A stretch of DNA of 64,000 nt from contig JABABD010000016.1 in assembly GCA_014238425.1 (NCBI GenBank), positions 248,001-312,000 on the forward strand, in the 5' to 3' direction. Positions within the stretch are counted from its first letter, which is position 1; each line of letters starts with the position of its first letter. Below the pieces are notes generated by a model. That model did not search any database, had not been told where the DNA came from, and saw nothing but the letters and a program-made list of their open reading frames with translations. Origin of the DNA: Flavobacteriaceae bacterium (GTDB lineage Bacteria; Bacteroidota; Bacteroidia; Flavobacteriales; Flavobacteriaceae). Made by a program: the position numbers and the translations under genes. Below are positions 44,250 to 52,387 of the stretch, one piece after another.

Positions 44250-45389
44250 GTGACTATAGCATTTTTACAGCAACTTTTATCTTCCTATAAATCCAAAGAA
44301 TTGTATGGTAGGTATATTTCATTTAGCCATATTGAACCCTTAATCGAGAACCATAAGGAGCATTTTAACATAGATGTAGTTGGAAGATCGGTTTTAAAAC
44401 AGCCAATTCACAGAATTATTTTAGGCCATGGTTCTACCAAAATATTATTATGGTCTCAAATGCACGGTAATGAATCTACTACGACCAAGGCTATATTTGA
44501 TGTCTTAAATGTGTTTAAGAGTTCTAAAGAAGAAGATATACATTCAATTCTTACATCTTGCACCATAGTTATTTTACCCATGTTGAATCCAGATGGGGCA
44601 AATATGTATACGCGCAATAATGCTAATGATATTGATTTAAATAGAGATGCTCAAGCATTGACCCAACCAGAAAGCAAAGTTTTAAGAGCAGTCTTTGATG
44701 AGTTTAAACCAAATTTTTGTTTTAATCTTCACGGACAACGAAGTATTTTTAGTGTTGGTAATGTAAATAAATCGGCAATACTGTCATTTTTAGCGCCCGC
44801 TCAAGACACTGATTTTTCTGTTAGTATAAATAGAAAAATTGCTATGGATTTGATTAGCCGCGTACAAGATGCGCTACAGATAATTATAACTAATCAAATA
44901 GGAATCTACGATGATTCGTTTAATATAGATTGTGTCGGAGACACGTTTCAGAGTCTAGGCGTGCCTACATTGCTTTTTGAAGCTGGGCATTTCCCTGAAG
45001 ATTACCAAAGAGAAACCACAAGAGAATTGATTTTTATGACGTTGCTTCTTGCTTTTAATTTAATTAGTGATACTACAGATTTAGGAGTTCATCATAAATT
45101 TTATTTTCAAATTCCTCAAAATGAGAAATTATTTAGAGATATTATCATTAGGAATGTTTTATTAGAAGATAAAATTGTGGATATAGCCATACAATATAAA
45201 GAAGAACTAAAGAATGATTTGATAGAATTCTCTCCTATTATTGACACAATCGAAGCATCTCTTAATTTTTATGGGCACAGAGAAATTAATGCTCATTTCA
45301 ATATGATTGAGTCTCCTAAAAGTTTAGTAGTAGGAAACGAAATCGTTTTCGTTTCAATAAATAATGAAAAATTCTCATTATTAGCTTAA
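44250..45389 (+). CDS. M14 family zinc carboxypeptidase
   Basis: The 379-residue protein starts with GTG at 44250. The zinc motif QMHGNES lies near residue 70 (HxxE), with third ligand His in NFCFNLHGQRSIF near 160 and DLNRDAQA near 131 as substrate-binding region. No signal peptide is apparent, so it is probably cytosolic, unusual for M14 proteins. Its last third (about 270-379) is less conserved. It is likely a peptide or peptidoglycan-derived substrate hydrolase. Preceded by 284 bases of AT-rich DNA with repeated motifs. Confidence 0.84.
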   Translation: MTIAFLQQLLSSYKSKELYGRYISFSHIEPLIENHKEHFNIDVVGRSVLKQPIHRIILGHGSTKILLWSQMHGNESTTTKAIFDVLNVFKSSKEEDIHSILTSCTIVILPMLNPDGANMYTRNNANDIDLNRDAQALTQPESKVLRAVFDEFKPNFCFNLHGQRSIFSVGNVNKSAILSFLAPAQDTDFSVSINRKIAMDLISRVQDALQIIITNQIGIYDDSFNIDCVGDTFQSLGVPTLLFEAGHFPEDYQRETTRELIFMTLLLAFNLISDTTDLGVHHKFYFQIPQNEKLFRDIIIRNVLLEDKIVDIAIQYKEELKNDLIEFSPIIDTIEASLNFYGHREINAHFNMIESPKSLVVGNEIVFVSINNEKFSLLA

Positions 45390-45430
45390 AAAAGTCTATT
45401 TGTCATGCGGAATTGTTAAATTATTTGCCA

Positions 45431-45438
45431 TACCTTTG
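45431..45438 (+). promoter_or_regulatory. -7 box for the Lrp/AsnC regulator gene
   Basis: TACCTTTG matches TAnnTTTG and sits 25 bases before the ATG at 45463. No TTG is present at the 17-23 base distance upstream. Confidence 0.45.
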
Positions 45439-45462
45439 AATTATATTTAAACAATTTTAAAA

Positions 45463-45942
45463 ATGGCGAAGTTCAAATTAGATGAAGTTGATCACCAAAT
45501 ATTGGATATGTTGATCGACAATACAAGAATTCCTTTTACAGATATTGCAAAAAAATTATTGATTTCGGCAGGTACGGTTCATGTACGTGTTAAGAAAATG
45601 GAAGAAGCTGGAATTATAAAAGGCTCTTCGCTGACTCTTGATTATGAGAAACTTGGATATTCTTTTATTGCCTATGTAGGTGTCTTTCTTCAAAATACAT
45701 CACAAACTAAATTTGTTCTCCAAAGAATTAACGATATACCATATGTAACAGTAGCACATATAACTACGGGTAAGTTTAACATATTTTGTAAAGTAAGAGC
45801 AAGAGATACTAAACATGCCAAAGACGTTATTTTTATGTTAGATGATATAGATGGTGTCTATAGAACTGAGACTATGATTTCGTTGGAAGAAAGCATCAAC
45901 GACAAGAAGAGATTGATGCACACAATTTTTAATGAACTATAA
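45463..45942 (+). CDS. Lrp/AsnC family transcriptional regulator
   Basis: The 159-residue protein has a winged helix-turn-helix (about 5-60, DEVDHQILDMLIDNTRIPFTDIAKKLLISAGTV) and a RAM/AsnC ligand domain (about 70-150, TVAHITTGKFNIFCKVRARDTKHAKDVIF). Such factors sense amino acids or related metabolites and bind as octameric discs. It is followed 9 bases later by the DinB-like gene, so they are probably one transcript. The target genes are not identifiable from sequence. Confidence 0.92.
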   Translation: MAKFKLDEVDHQILDMLIDNTRIPFTDIAKKLLISAGTVHVRVKKMEEAGIIKGSSLTLDYEKLGYSFIAYVGVFLQNTSQTKFVLQRINDIPYVTVAHITTGKFNIFCKVRARDTKHAKDVIFMLDDIDGVYRTETMISLEESINDKKRLMHTIFNEL

Positions 45943-45951
45943 ATCTAGCTT

Positions 45952-46467
45952 ATGAAGAGTTCTGAGGTGTTGCCTTCCGAATACAATCCTTATTACGGAG
46001 CTTATATTACGTTGGCTCAGAATCAATTATTGATGGATGGGTTGCAGAACGGTCTAAATGAAACTATTAGTTTCCTTGAATCTATTCCAAATGATAAATT
46101 GAAGCATCGTTATGATGCAGGCAAATGGTCAGTAAAAGAAATAATTCGCCATATAATTGATACAGAACGTATTTTCGCTTATAGAGCTCTGCGTTTTGCT
46201 AGAAACGATAAGACGTCATTACATGGCTTCGAACAAGATGACTATATTCAACCGTCTAAGGCTGACGAACTTTCATTAGAAAGCTTATTGGATGAATACA
46301 AATCAAATAGAATGGCCACGATAGCAATGTTCAGGAATTTCTCAGATGAGATGCTGAAAAGAATAGGGGAGGCTAGCAGCAATCCAATGTCTGCTAGAGC
46401 TGCTGGATTCATCATTGTTGGTCACGAAAAACACCATTGTAATGTTATTAAAGATCGTTACTTATAG
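45952..46467 (+). CDS. DinB family protein
   Basis: The 171-residue protein is a four-helix DinB/YfiT-like fold with histidine metal ligands in EIIRHIIDTERIF (about residue 62) and GHEKHHCNVIKD near the C-terminus. The pattern KWSVKEIIRHIIDTERIFAYRALRFARND is characteristic. Members are metal-dependent thiol transferases or DNA-damage-inducible proteins with mostly unknown substrates. It lies 9 bases after the Lrp/AsnC gene and converges with a small gene at 46473 across a 5-base gap. Confidence 0.85.
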   Translation: MKSSEVLPSEYNPYYGAYITLAQNQLLMDGLQNGLNETISFLESIPNDKLKHRYDAGKWSVKEIIRHIIDTERIFAYRALRFARNDKTSLHGFEQDDYIQPSKADELSLESLLDEYKSNRMATIAMFRNFSDEMLKRIGEASSNPMSARAAGFIIVGHEKHHCNVIKDRYL

Positions 46468-46472
46468 AAAAT

Positions 46473-46769
46473 TTATTCTGATTCATCATCTTTTTCAAAA
46501 TCAGGTTCGCCAATAGTATTTGCTTCTTTAGATATAGTATCATTGACTTCTCCTAAATCAAAATTCACTATAGTCTGGTGTAATTTACTACTGATTTTTA
46601 CTAAATAGATAGCTTTTTGAGTTTCAACTTGTACTGCTTCAATAGTGTCATTGTGCATGTTTTTGAACTCAATAACGTCATTATCTCCATAACCATCAGG
46701 ATATTTTTCTGATAAGAGAGAAAGAACCTCTGGAGTTAATTTTTTGAAGTCGATTATTATGCGTTTCAT
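46473..46769 (-). CDS. Small conserved protein of unknown function
   Basis: The 98-residue acidic protein starts MKRIIIDFKKLTPEVLSLLSEKYPDGY and ends with a charged tail (PDFEKDDESE). The middle contains an EAVQVETQKAIYLVKIS strand pair. No signal peptide, helix or enzyme motif. I recall short hypothetical proteins of this type in other flavobacteria. It is followed on its strand by nothing closer than the convergent DinB gene. Confidence 0.7.
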   Translation of the reverse strand: MKRIIIDFKKLTPEVLSLLSEKYPDGYGDNDVIEFKNMHNDTIEAVQVETQKAIYLVKISSKLHQTIVNFDLGEVNDTISKEANTIGEPDFEKDDESE

Positions 46770-46884
46770 AAGTATATTTTTTGGGCATAAAAAATAGTAT
46801 ACGTAACGTAATTTTTCTTTTCAGGAGCTTTTTGTTATTCCAATGTACAAATTATTTCATTTCAAAAACCATAAATCAAAAAAA

Positions 46885-47967
46885 TCATGAAGATTTAATA
46901 TTTGAATTATAGTAATTAAAAGCTTCTAATATTAAATTATTATCTACTTGACAATCAATTTCATAGCTTCCAATATCACGAAGGAGTACAAAATTAATAT
47001 TTCCATGTTCGTTCTTTTTATCATACTTAAGTAGATCGATTATCGGTTCGTAATCACTACGCTCTATGATGACGTTAGGATAAAGAGATGTGACTACGGA
47101 CACGACTTCTTGCACTCTTTTAAGCGGAAATTGCAATAATTTGTGAGATATGTAACATTCAAGTATCATTCCGATGGCTATGGCTTCTCCATGGAGTAAG
47201 TCTTTTTTATCTAAATTTTCAAGGAAATATGATTCAATTGCATGGCCAAGAGTATGTCCGAAATTTAGAGTTTTTCTTAAGTTTTGTTCTTTTGGATCTT
47301 TAGTGACGACGCTGTTTTTTATAACTACGGATTCATGAATCAAGGAATCAAGATTGATATCATTGTTCTTTATAACGGCTAGCATGCTATTCCAATATGA
47401 AGTACTATGTATGAGTCCGTGCTTGAGCATTTCTGCTATTCCAGAATTCAGTTGAGATTTTGGTAGGGTGTTTAAGTATGACGTGTCTATTAATACTAAA
47501 TCACTTGAATTAATAACACCTATTTGATTCTTCAGGTGACCCAGATCTACTCCAGTTTTTCCGCCAACAGAGGCATCTACCATGGCAAGAAGCGAGGTGG
47601 GTACGTTTATGTAGCTAATTCCACGTTTGAATGTTGACCCTACAAAACCTCCAAGATCGGTAATGACACCTCCTCCAAGGTTAATCAGTAAGCTTTTCCT
47701 ATCTGCGCCAAGTTCTGAAAGAACTGACCAAAGGCCAGAACATGTGTCTATTGTTTTATTGATCTCCCCACTTTCAATTTCTAGTATTTCAATAGTGATG
47801 TCAGTCTCAACTTTTGAAAGAAAATTTGGTAGACAATGTTTATGCGTATTTTCGTCCACTAAAATAAATATCAAGGAATTATTAGAATCTCTTAGATATG
47901 TATTCAAAGTAGAATAACAGGCTTCATTAAAAAGAATCAGGTTATCATTAGTTTGGATTGATTGCAT
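46885..47967 (-). CDS. aroB: 3-dehydroquinate synthase
   Basis: The 360-residue NAD- and zinc-dependent enzyme makes 3-dehydroquinate from DAHP in the shikimate pathway. The NAD-binding block LINLGGGVITDLGGFVGSTFKRGI lies near residue 90, LLAMVDASVGGKTGVD near 130 and metal-ligand region LNFGHTLGHAIE near 233. Full length and ordered. It is divergent from the proline dehydrogenase gene, with about 98 bases between start codons. No neighbouring aromatic pathway genes are in the window. Confidence 0.96.
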   Translation of the reverse strand: MQSIQTNDNLILFNEACYSTLNTYLRDSNNSLIFILVDENTHKHCLPNFLSKVETDITIEILEIESGEINKTIDTCSGLWSVLSELGADRKSLLINLGGGVITDLGGFVGSTFKRGISYINVPTSLLAMVDASVGGKTGVDLGHLKNQIGVINSSDLVLIDTSYLNTLPKSQLNSGIAEMLKHGLIHSTSYWNSMLAVIKNNDINLDSLIHESVVIKNSVVTKDPKEQNLRKTLNFGHTLGHAIESYFLENLDKKDLLHGEAIAIGMILECYISHKLLQFPLKRVQEVVSVVTSLYPNVIIERSDYEPIIDLLKYDKKNEHGNINFVLLRDIGSYEIDCQVDNNLILEAFNYYNSNIKSS

Positions 47968-48037
47968 GCAGATTTGTGTTGTAATAAGAGCATGAAAATA
48001 AGCAGAAATTTATAAATAAAAGTCAAAGCAGTATAAT

Positions 48038-48045
48038 TATATTTG
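48038..48045 (+). promoter_or_regulatory. -7 box for the proline dehydrogenase gene
   Basis: TATATTTG matches TAnnTTTG and lies 20 bases before the ATG at 48066. No obvious -33 box. Confidence 0.45.
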
Positions 48046-48065
48046 TTTAAAATACTATGTAAGCT

Positions 48066-49238
48066 ATGAGTGAAGAAAGACTCTTTGATAATACTCAAGT
48101 TGCCTTTGGCCTTAAAACAGATTCTGAGCTAGAAAGGGCCTATTTTTTATTTAAAATGATATCTAATCAACCGCTTGTAAGAATTGGTGCGGCAGCCACA
48201 AATTTTGCTATTAAGGCGAATTTGCCAGTAGAAGGACTCATTAGAGCTACTGTTTTTGATCATTTCTGTGGAGGTGTTAATGAAGATGATTGCTTACCAG
48301 TTATTGATAAGATGTTTACCCAAGGTGTTTGCTCGGTTCTTGACTATTCGGTGGAAGGAAAAGAAAGTGAAGAGCAATTTGAAGCTGCTTTAAAGAAGAC
48401 CATAGAAGTAATCAACTTTGCGGCTGAAAAAGAAGCAATGCCTATAGCTGTTTTTAAACCTACTGGATTTGGAAGATTTTATTTATATGAAAAAAAAGGC
48501 CGAAGAGAGGCGTTTACTATTAAAGAACAGGAAGAATGGAATAGAATAGTAGAGCGTTATCATAAAGTATGTAGTCTTGCTAAAGAAAGAGATGTAGAGG
48601 TTTTGATTGATGGTGAAGAAAGTTGGATGCAAGATGCTGCAGATGAGCTCGTAGAAGAAATGATGCACCTTTATAATAAAGACGTGCCTATAGTGTATAA
48701 TACATTACAGACCTATAGATGGGATAGATTGCCATACCTTAAGGAGTTACATCAAAGAGCAAAAGTTAATGGCTTTAAAATTGGTATGAAGATAGTTAGA
48801 GGCGCTTACATGGAAAAAGAAAGAGATAGAGCAAAAGAGAGAGGATATAAATCTCCTATTTGTGAAACTAAAATGACTACAGATAATAACTTCAATGAAA
48901 CATTGACTTATATCTTAGGTCATATTGATGATATATCACTGTTTGTTGGGACGCATAACGAAGAAAGTAGTTATTTGGCTATGGACTTAATGAAAGAAAA
49001 AAATATTGAAAATTCAGATAATCGTGTTTGGTTTGGACAGCTTTATGGTATGAGTGATCATATTAGTTTTAATTTGGCGGAGCAAGGATATAATGTGGCT
49101 AAATATTTGCCTTTTGGACCAGTTAAAGATGTCATGCCTTATCTTATTAGAAGAGCAGAAGAAAATACATCTGTTGCAGGTCAAACAAGCAGAGAGTTGA
49201 CTCTTTTGAAGCAAGAAAAAAAGCGTCGTAAATTATGA
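48066..49238 (+). CDS. Proline dehydrogenase (PRODH, single-domain)
   Basis: The 390-residue flavoenzyme oxidises proline to pyrroline-5-carboxylate. Conserved blocks visible: VEVLIDGEESWMQDAADELV, NTLQTYRWDRLPYLKELHQRA, KIVRGAYMEKERDRA and a C-terminal YLPFGPVKDVMPYLIRRAEEN with the substrate-binding double Arg. This is the PRODH domain alone; the P5C dehydrogenase is not fused, unlike the bifunctional PutA. The last six bases overlap the end of the convergent Wzc gene. Confidence 0.92.
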   Translation: MSEERLFDNTQVAFGLKTDSELERAYFLFKMISNQPLVRIGAAATNFAIKANLPVEGLIRATVFDHFCGGVNEDDCLPVIDKMFTQGVCSVLDYSVEGKESEEQFEAALKKTIEVINFAAEKEAMPIAVFKPTGFGRFYLYEKKGRREAFTIKEQEEWNRIVERYHKVCSLAKERDVEVLIDGEESWMQDAADELVEEMMHLYNKDVPIVYNTLQTYRWDRLPYLKELHQRAKVNGFKIGMKIVRGAYMEKERDRAKERGYKSPICETKMTTDNNFNETLTYILGHIDDISLFVGTHNEESSYLAMDLMKEKNIENSDNRVWFGQLYGMSDHISFNLAEQGYNVAKYLPFGPVKDVMPYLIRRAEENTSVAGQTSRELTLLKQEKKRRKL

Positions 49239-51575
49239 CTTAGCTAATTTCCACCAAACTTTTTTCTTATTTGGGTTATTTCCATAACCATAACCATATC
49301 CTTTTTTAGATTTTACGTCATTAAGTAATATTGCCATATTTGGAAGACGCTTTTGGTCATACATGGTTTGCGCTACATGAAGCTGAGATTTTTCGAGGTA
49401 TCCAACTCTCATAACATACACAAACATGTCTGCATATTTACTAATAAGCATGGTGTCTGTAACTAATCCTACTGCTGCTGTATCAACAATTACATAATCA
49501 TAAATATCTGAAACTTGTTCAAATAAAGTTTTCATCCTATCACTTCTTAACAGCTCGGATGGGTTAGGCGGTATGGTTCCAGAACTAATAAGATGTAAAT
49601 TATTATTATCTTCATGAGTCGTGATAACATCTCCAATTTTCAATTTATTGTTGCCAATAAAATCAGTTAAACCAAAATCATTGATTTTCATTTTAAGATA
49701 TGAATTGACTTTTGGCATTCTGATATCTGTTTCAATAATAATTACTTTCTTATTAGAAAAAGATAAGGAAGATGCCAGATTTATGGCAGTGTGTGATTTT
49801 CCTTCTTTACTGGTTGTAGAGGTCACAAAAATTATTTTGGCTTTTTCAGAGTCATGATTAGCTAGCATGAAATCGATGTTCGTTCTTACTAATCTAAACG
49901 CTTCAGCTTTTGGAGAATAATCAACTTGTTTTACTAGGGAATATTTCTTTTTAGAATGAGGGATATCACCTAAATAAGGTGCATCTAACACTTTATAAAC
50001 ATCTGCCTTTTTGTTTATTCTCGTATTAAATAAATCAAGGAGATATATAATGGCTATTGGAATTAAACCTCCAAGTACTAAGGCAGCTAATAGTGTTATT
50101 CCTTTTTTTGGAGTCACTGGGCCTACAGATCCAAAAGCTCTATCTATAATTTTAGCATTTGGTATTGTAATTCCTTGCGCTATAGCCATTTCTTCACGTT
50201 TTTCGAGAAGATATAAATACAACGATTCCTTGATATTTTGTTGTCTAGTTAAATCTCTTGATTGTCTTTGTTTTTTAGGAGCAGAGTAAATTCTCCCGCT
50301 TAATCTTCTATCTTCTTCTTCTAATGCATTTAAACGTATTCGACTAGTGGTCTCAATATTTATAAGACTTTGATTTAAAGATTTACGTAGATCACTAATT
50401 TGGCCATCTAGATTAACAATAGTTGGGTTTTTTTCAGTAGAACTTTTTAAAATTCTGTTTCGTTGCTGAACTAATTCATTTATTTGTGCTGAAGTGTTGT
50501 TATAAGTCACATCATTTATACCTATGTTAGAAGGGATTAACTCTCCGTTACCACTTTTTTCATTAAGGTAATCGGACATATATCCTACCAATTCTATCTG
50601 GGTGTTTGTTTCGGCTAATCTAGCTTCAGTTTCCTGCTCACTAGCAAGATATAAACTGGATTGAGAGGCTAAGTCCGTTAGTCTATTATTTTTTTGTATG
50701 GTCTCTGCTGTTAGATCTACTTCAGAAAGTTCGATAGATACTGCTTGCAATCTATCGTTAATAAAATCTGATGTGTTTTTAGTAACCATCATTTTATCTT
50801 CAACAACACTTCTGTTATACTCGTCCACTAGAGCATTAAGAATATCGATACCTTTTTCTTTTTGTGGATCTTTTACTGACAACTTTAAAATAGATGAATT
50901 GTCATTTGCTGAAGTGATTCCTACTCTGAGCCTTAAAGATGCAACTTTAGCAGTTAAGGGGTTTATTTTAACTGTAATAACAGTGCCTATTTTTAGGTGT
51001 CCCTTTTCTAGATTTGGTGTAATCACTAGTCCGCCAAAAGAGGTGTTTATTTTATCTCCGAACTCAAATATGTAATCTTTCTTAGTTTCATCGTCATTTT
51101 CAAAAACAAATTCTGTTTCGGAGTTGACTTTTAATGTAAATGTGGTATCTACTTTATGAATGATAGAATCAGTTTCAAAGAAACTTAGGGTAATTGGTGG
51201 GTTTTTATATACCTCGCTTGCATGTATCTTGCCTTCTGTGAAATATTGAATATTTAGGTCAAGTCTATCTGCAACTTTAGTCATTAAATCAACAGATTTC
51301 AAGATTTCTATTTCATCTTCAATAACGGTATTAGTCTGAGTAAACATGCCATAGTTTTGCATGGCTTGGAGTTCCTTTAGAGACGAATCATTTTCGTTTT
51401 GGCTTTTTAATTTTATACTTGCCTGAATTTGATATTCATAAGTAGCATATCTTAAATATACGAAGGCAATTACAACTGCCACGATAACACATGCCGCTAT
51501 CCACTTCCATTTGGATAAATAAAGTCCAAATAGCTCCTTTAAGAAATTTGCATTATCAAATGAGTTATTCTCCAT
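49233..51575 (-). CDS. Polysaccharide co-polymerase and tyrosine autokinase (Wzc-like)
   Basis: The 780-residue inner-membrane protein has a Wzz domain between helices at about 24-42 and about 495-520, with a long coiled-coil periplasmic region. The cytoplasmic BY-kinase domain holds Walker A TSKEGKSHTAINL (about 592), Walker A' IIETDIRMPKV and Walker B YDYVIVDTAAVG. The C-terminal tail has three spaced tyrosines (YGYGYG, residues 760-764), fewer than in E. coli Wzc. Cycling phosphorylation of the tail controls chain length and export. It is the last gene of the locus, next to the Wza-like gene; no phosphatase (Wzb) is in the window. Confidence 0.9.
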   Translation of the reverse strand: MENNSFDNANFLKELFGLYLSKWKWIAACVIVAVVIAFVYLRYATYEYQIQASIKLKSQNENDSSLKELQAMQNYGMFTQTNTVIEDEIEILKSVDLMTKVADRLDLNIQYFTEGKIHASEVYKNPPITLSFFETDSIIHKVDTTFTLKVNSETEFVFENDDETKKDYIFEFGDKINTSFGGLVITPNLEKGHLKIGTVITVKINPLTAKVASLRLRVGITSANDNSSILKLSVKDPQKEKGIDILNALVDEYNRSVVEDKMMVTKNTSDFINDRLQAVSIELSEVDLTAETIQKNNRLTDLASQSSLYLASEQETEARLAETNTQIELVGYMSDYLNEKSGNGELIPSNIGINDVTYNNTSAQINELVQQRNRILKSSTEKNPTIVNLDGQISDLRKSLNQSLINIETTSRIRLNALEEEDRRLSGRIYSAPKKQRQSRDLTRQQNIKESLYLYLLEKREEMAIAQGITIPNAKIIDRAFGSVGPVTPKKGITLLAALVLGGLIPIAIIYLLDLFNTRINKKADVYKVLDAPYLGDIPHSKKKYSLVKQVDYSPKAEAFRLVRTNIDFMLANHDSEKAKIIFVTSTTSKEGKSHTAINLASSLSFSNKKVIIIETDIRMPKVNSYLKMKINDFGLTDFIGNNKLKIGDVITTHEDNNNLHLISSGTIPPNPSELLRSDRMKTLFEQVSDIYDYVIVDTAAVGLVTDTMLISKYADMFVYVMRVGYLEKSQLHVAQTMYDQKRLPNMAILLNDVKSKKGYGYGYGNNPNKKKVWWKLAKS

Positions 51576-51581
51576 TAGCGT

Positions 51582-52370
51582 CTATCTTATTAAAATAGCA
51601 ACAATAGTAGCCAAGGTAGCTATAGCTGAAATGATGGTTCCGTTATTTGGGCTATATTTTGATTGATTTACTCTTGCTTTATTTTGTTTAACATAAAGAA
51701 CATCGTTTTGCGCTAAGTAATAATTTTTTGAAGCTAATACTCTAGCCGACGTTAAATCGAATTCTGCAAATTTTTTCTTGCCATCTACCTCTCTTGTTAA
51801 TAATACATTTTTTCTATTACCATATATAGTAAGATCTCCAGCTAGTCCTAAAGCTTGTGTTAATGATATTTTTTCATCTTGTATAGTAAATGTTCCAGGA
51901 TTATTAACTTCTCCCAAAACAGTTATATTGAAATTTGCTATACGAATATTAACTATTGGGTCTGTTAAATATTCATCAAGTTTTCCTTTTATGAGGGCTG
52001 TGGCTTCCAAACGTGTCAAGCCACCTAAAGCAATTGTACCTAATACAGGAAATTCAATATTTCCGTTTTTATCTATTAAATAAGATTGCATCTGTAAGTT
52101 TCCCTGAGCATTGGCATTATCAGCGTTATATGATACAGTAGATAAGTTGAAAGGTCTAACCGCATCAGGATCCAAACCAGATACATTAATAGTAATCATA
52201 TCATCTGGTTGATACTTAATCTCGGGATTTATGACAGGCTGAGTGAATCCACTTAAATTTTCATCTTGAAAATATAGTATATCACCTTGTGATGCACATG
52301 AAAACTGAGCAAGTACCATCATAACCATGAGGGCTTTGGATATTGAGAAGATAATTGACTTTAATTTCAT
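51582..52370 (-). CDS. Polysaccharide export lipoprotein (Wza-like)
   Basis: The 262-residue protein has a lipoprotein signal (LAQFSCASQ, Cys near 25), a polysaccharide export domain at about 45-145 (YQPDDMITINVSGLDPDAVRPF; NIEFPVLGTIALGGLTRLEA) and a SLBB-type segment (VNIRIANFNITVLGEVNNPGTFTI near 145). A C-terminal hydrophobic helix (about 238-262) is expected to be the membrane-spanning part. It should form the outer-membrane channel for the polysaccharide with Wzc below it. It lies 6 bases upstream of the wzc-like gene. Confidence 0.9.
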   Translation of the reverse strand: MKLKSIIFSISKALMVMMVLAQFSCASQGDILYFQDENLSGFTQPVINPEIKYQPDDMITINVSGLDPDAVRPFNLSTVSYNADNANAQGNLQMQSYLIDKNGNIEFPVLGTIALGGLTRLEATALIKGKLDEYLTDPIVNIRIANFNITVLGEVNNPGTFTIQDEKISLTQALGLAGDLTIYGNRKNVLLTREVDGKKKFAEFDLTSARVLASKNYYLAQNDVLYVKQNKARVNQSKYSPNNGTIISAIATLATIVAILIR

Positions 52371-52387
52371 TTAACTATATTTTTAAT

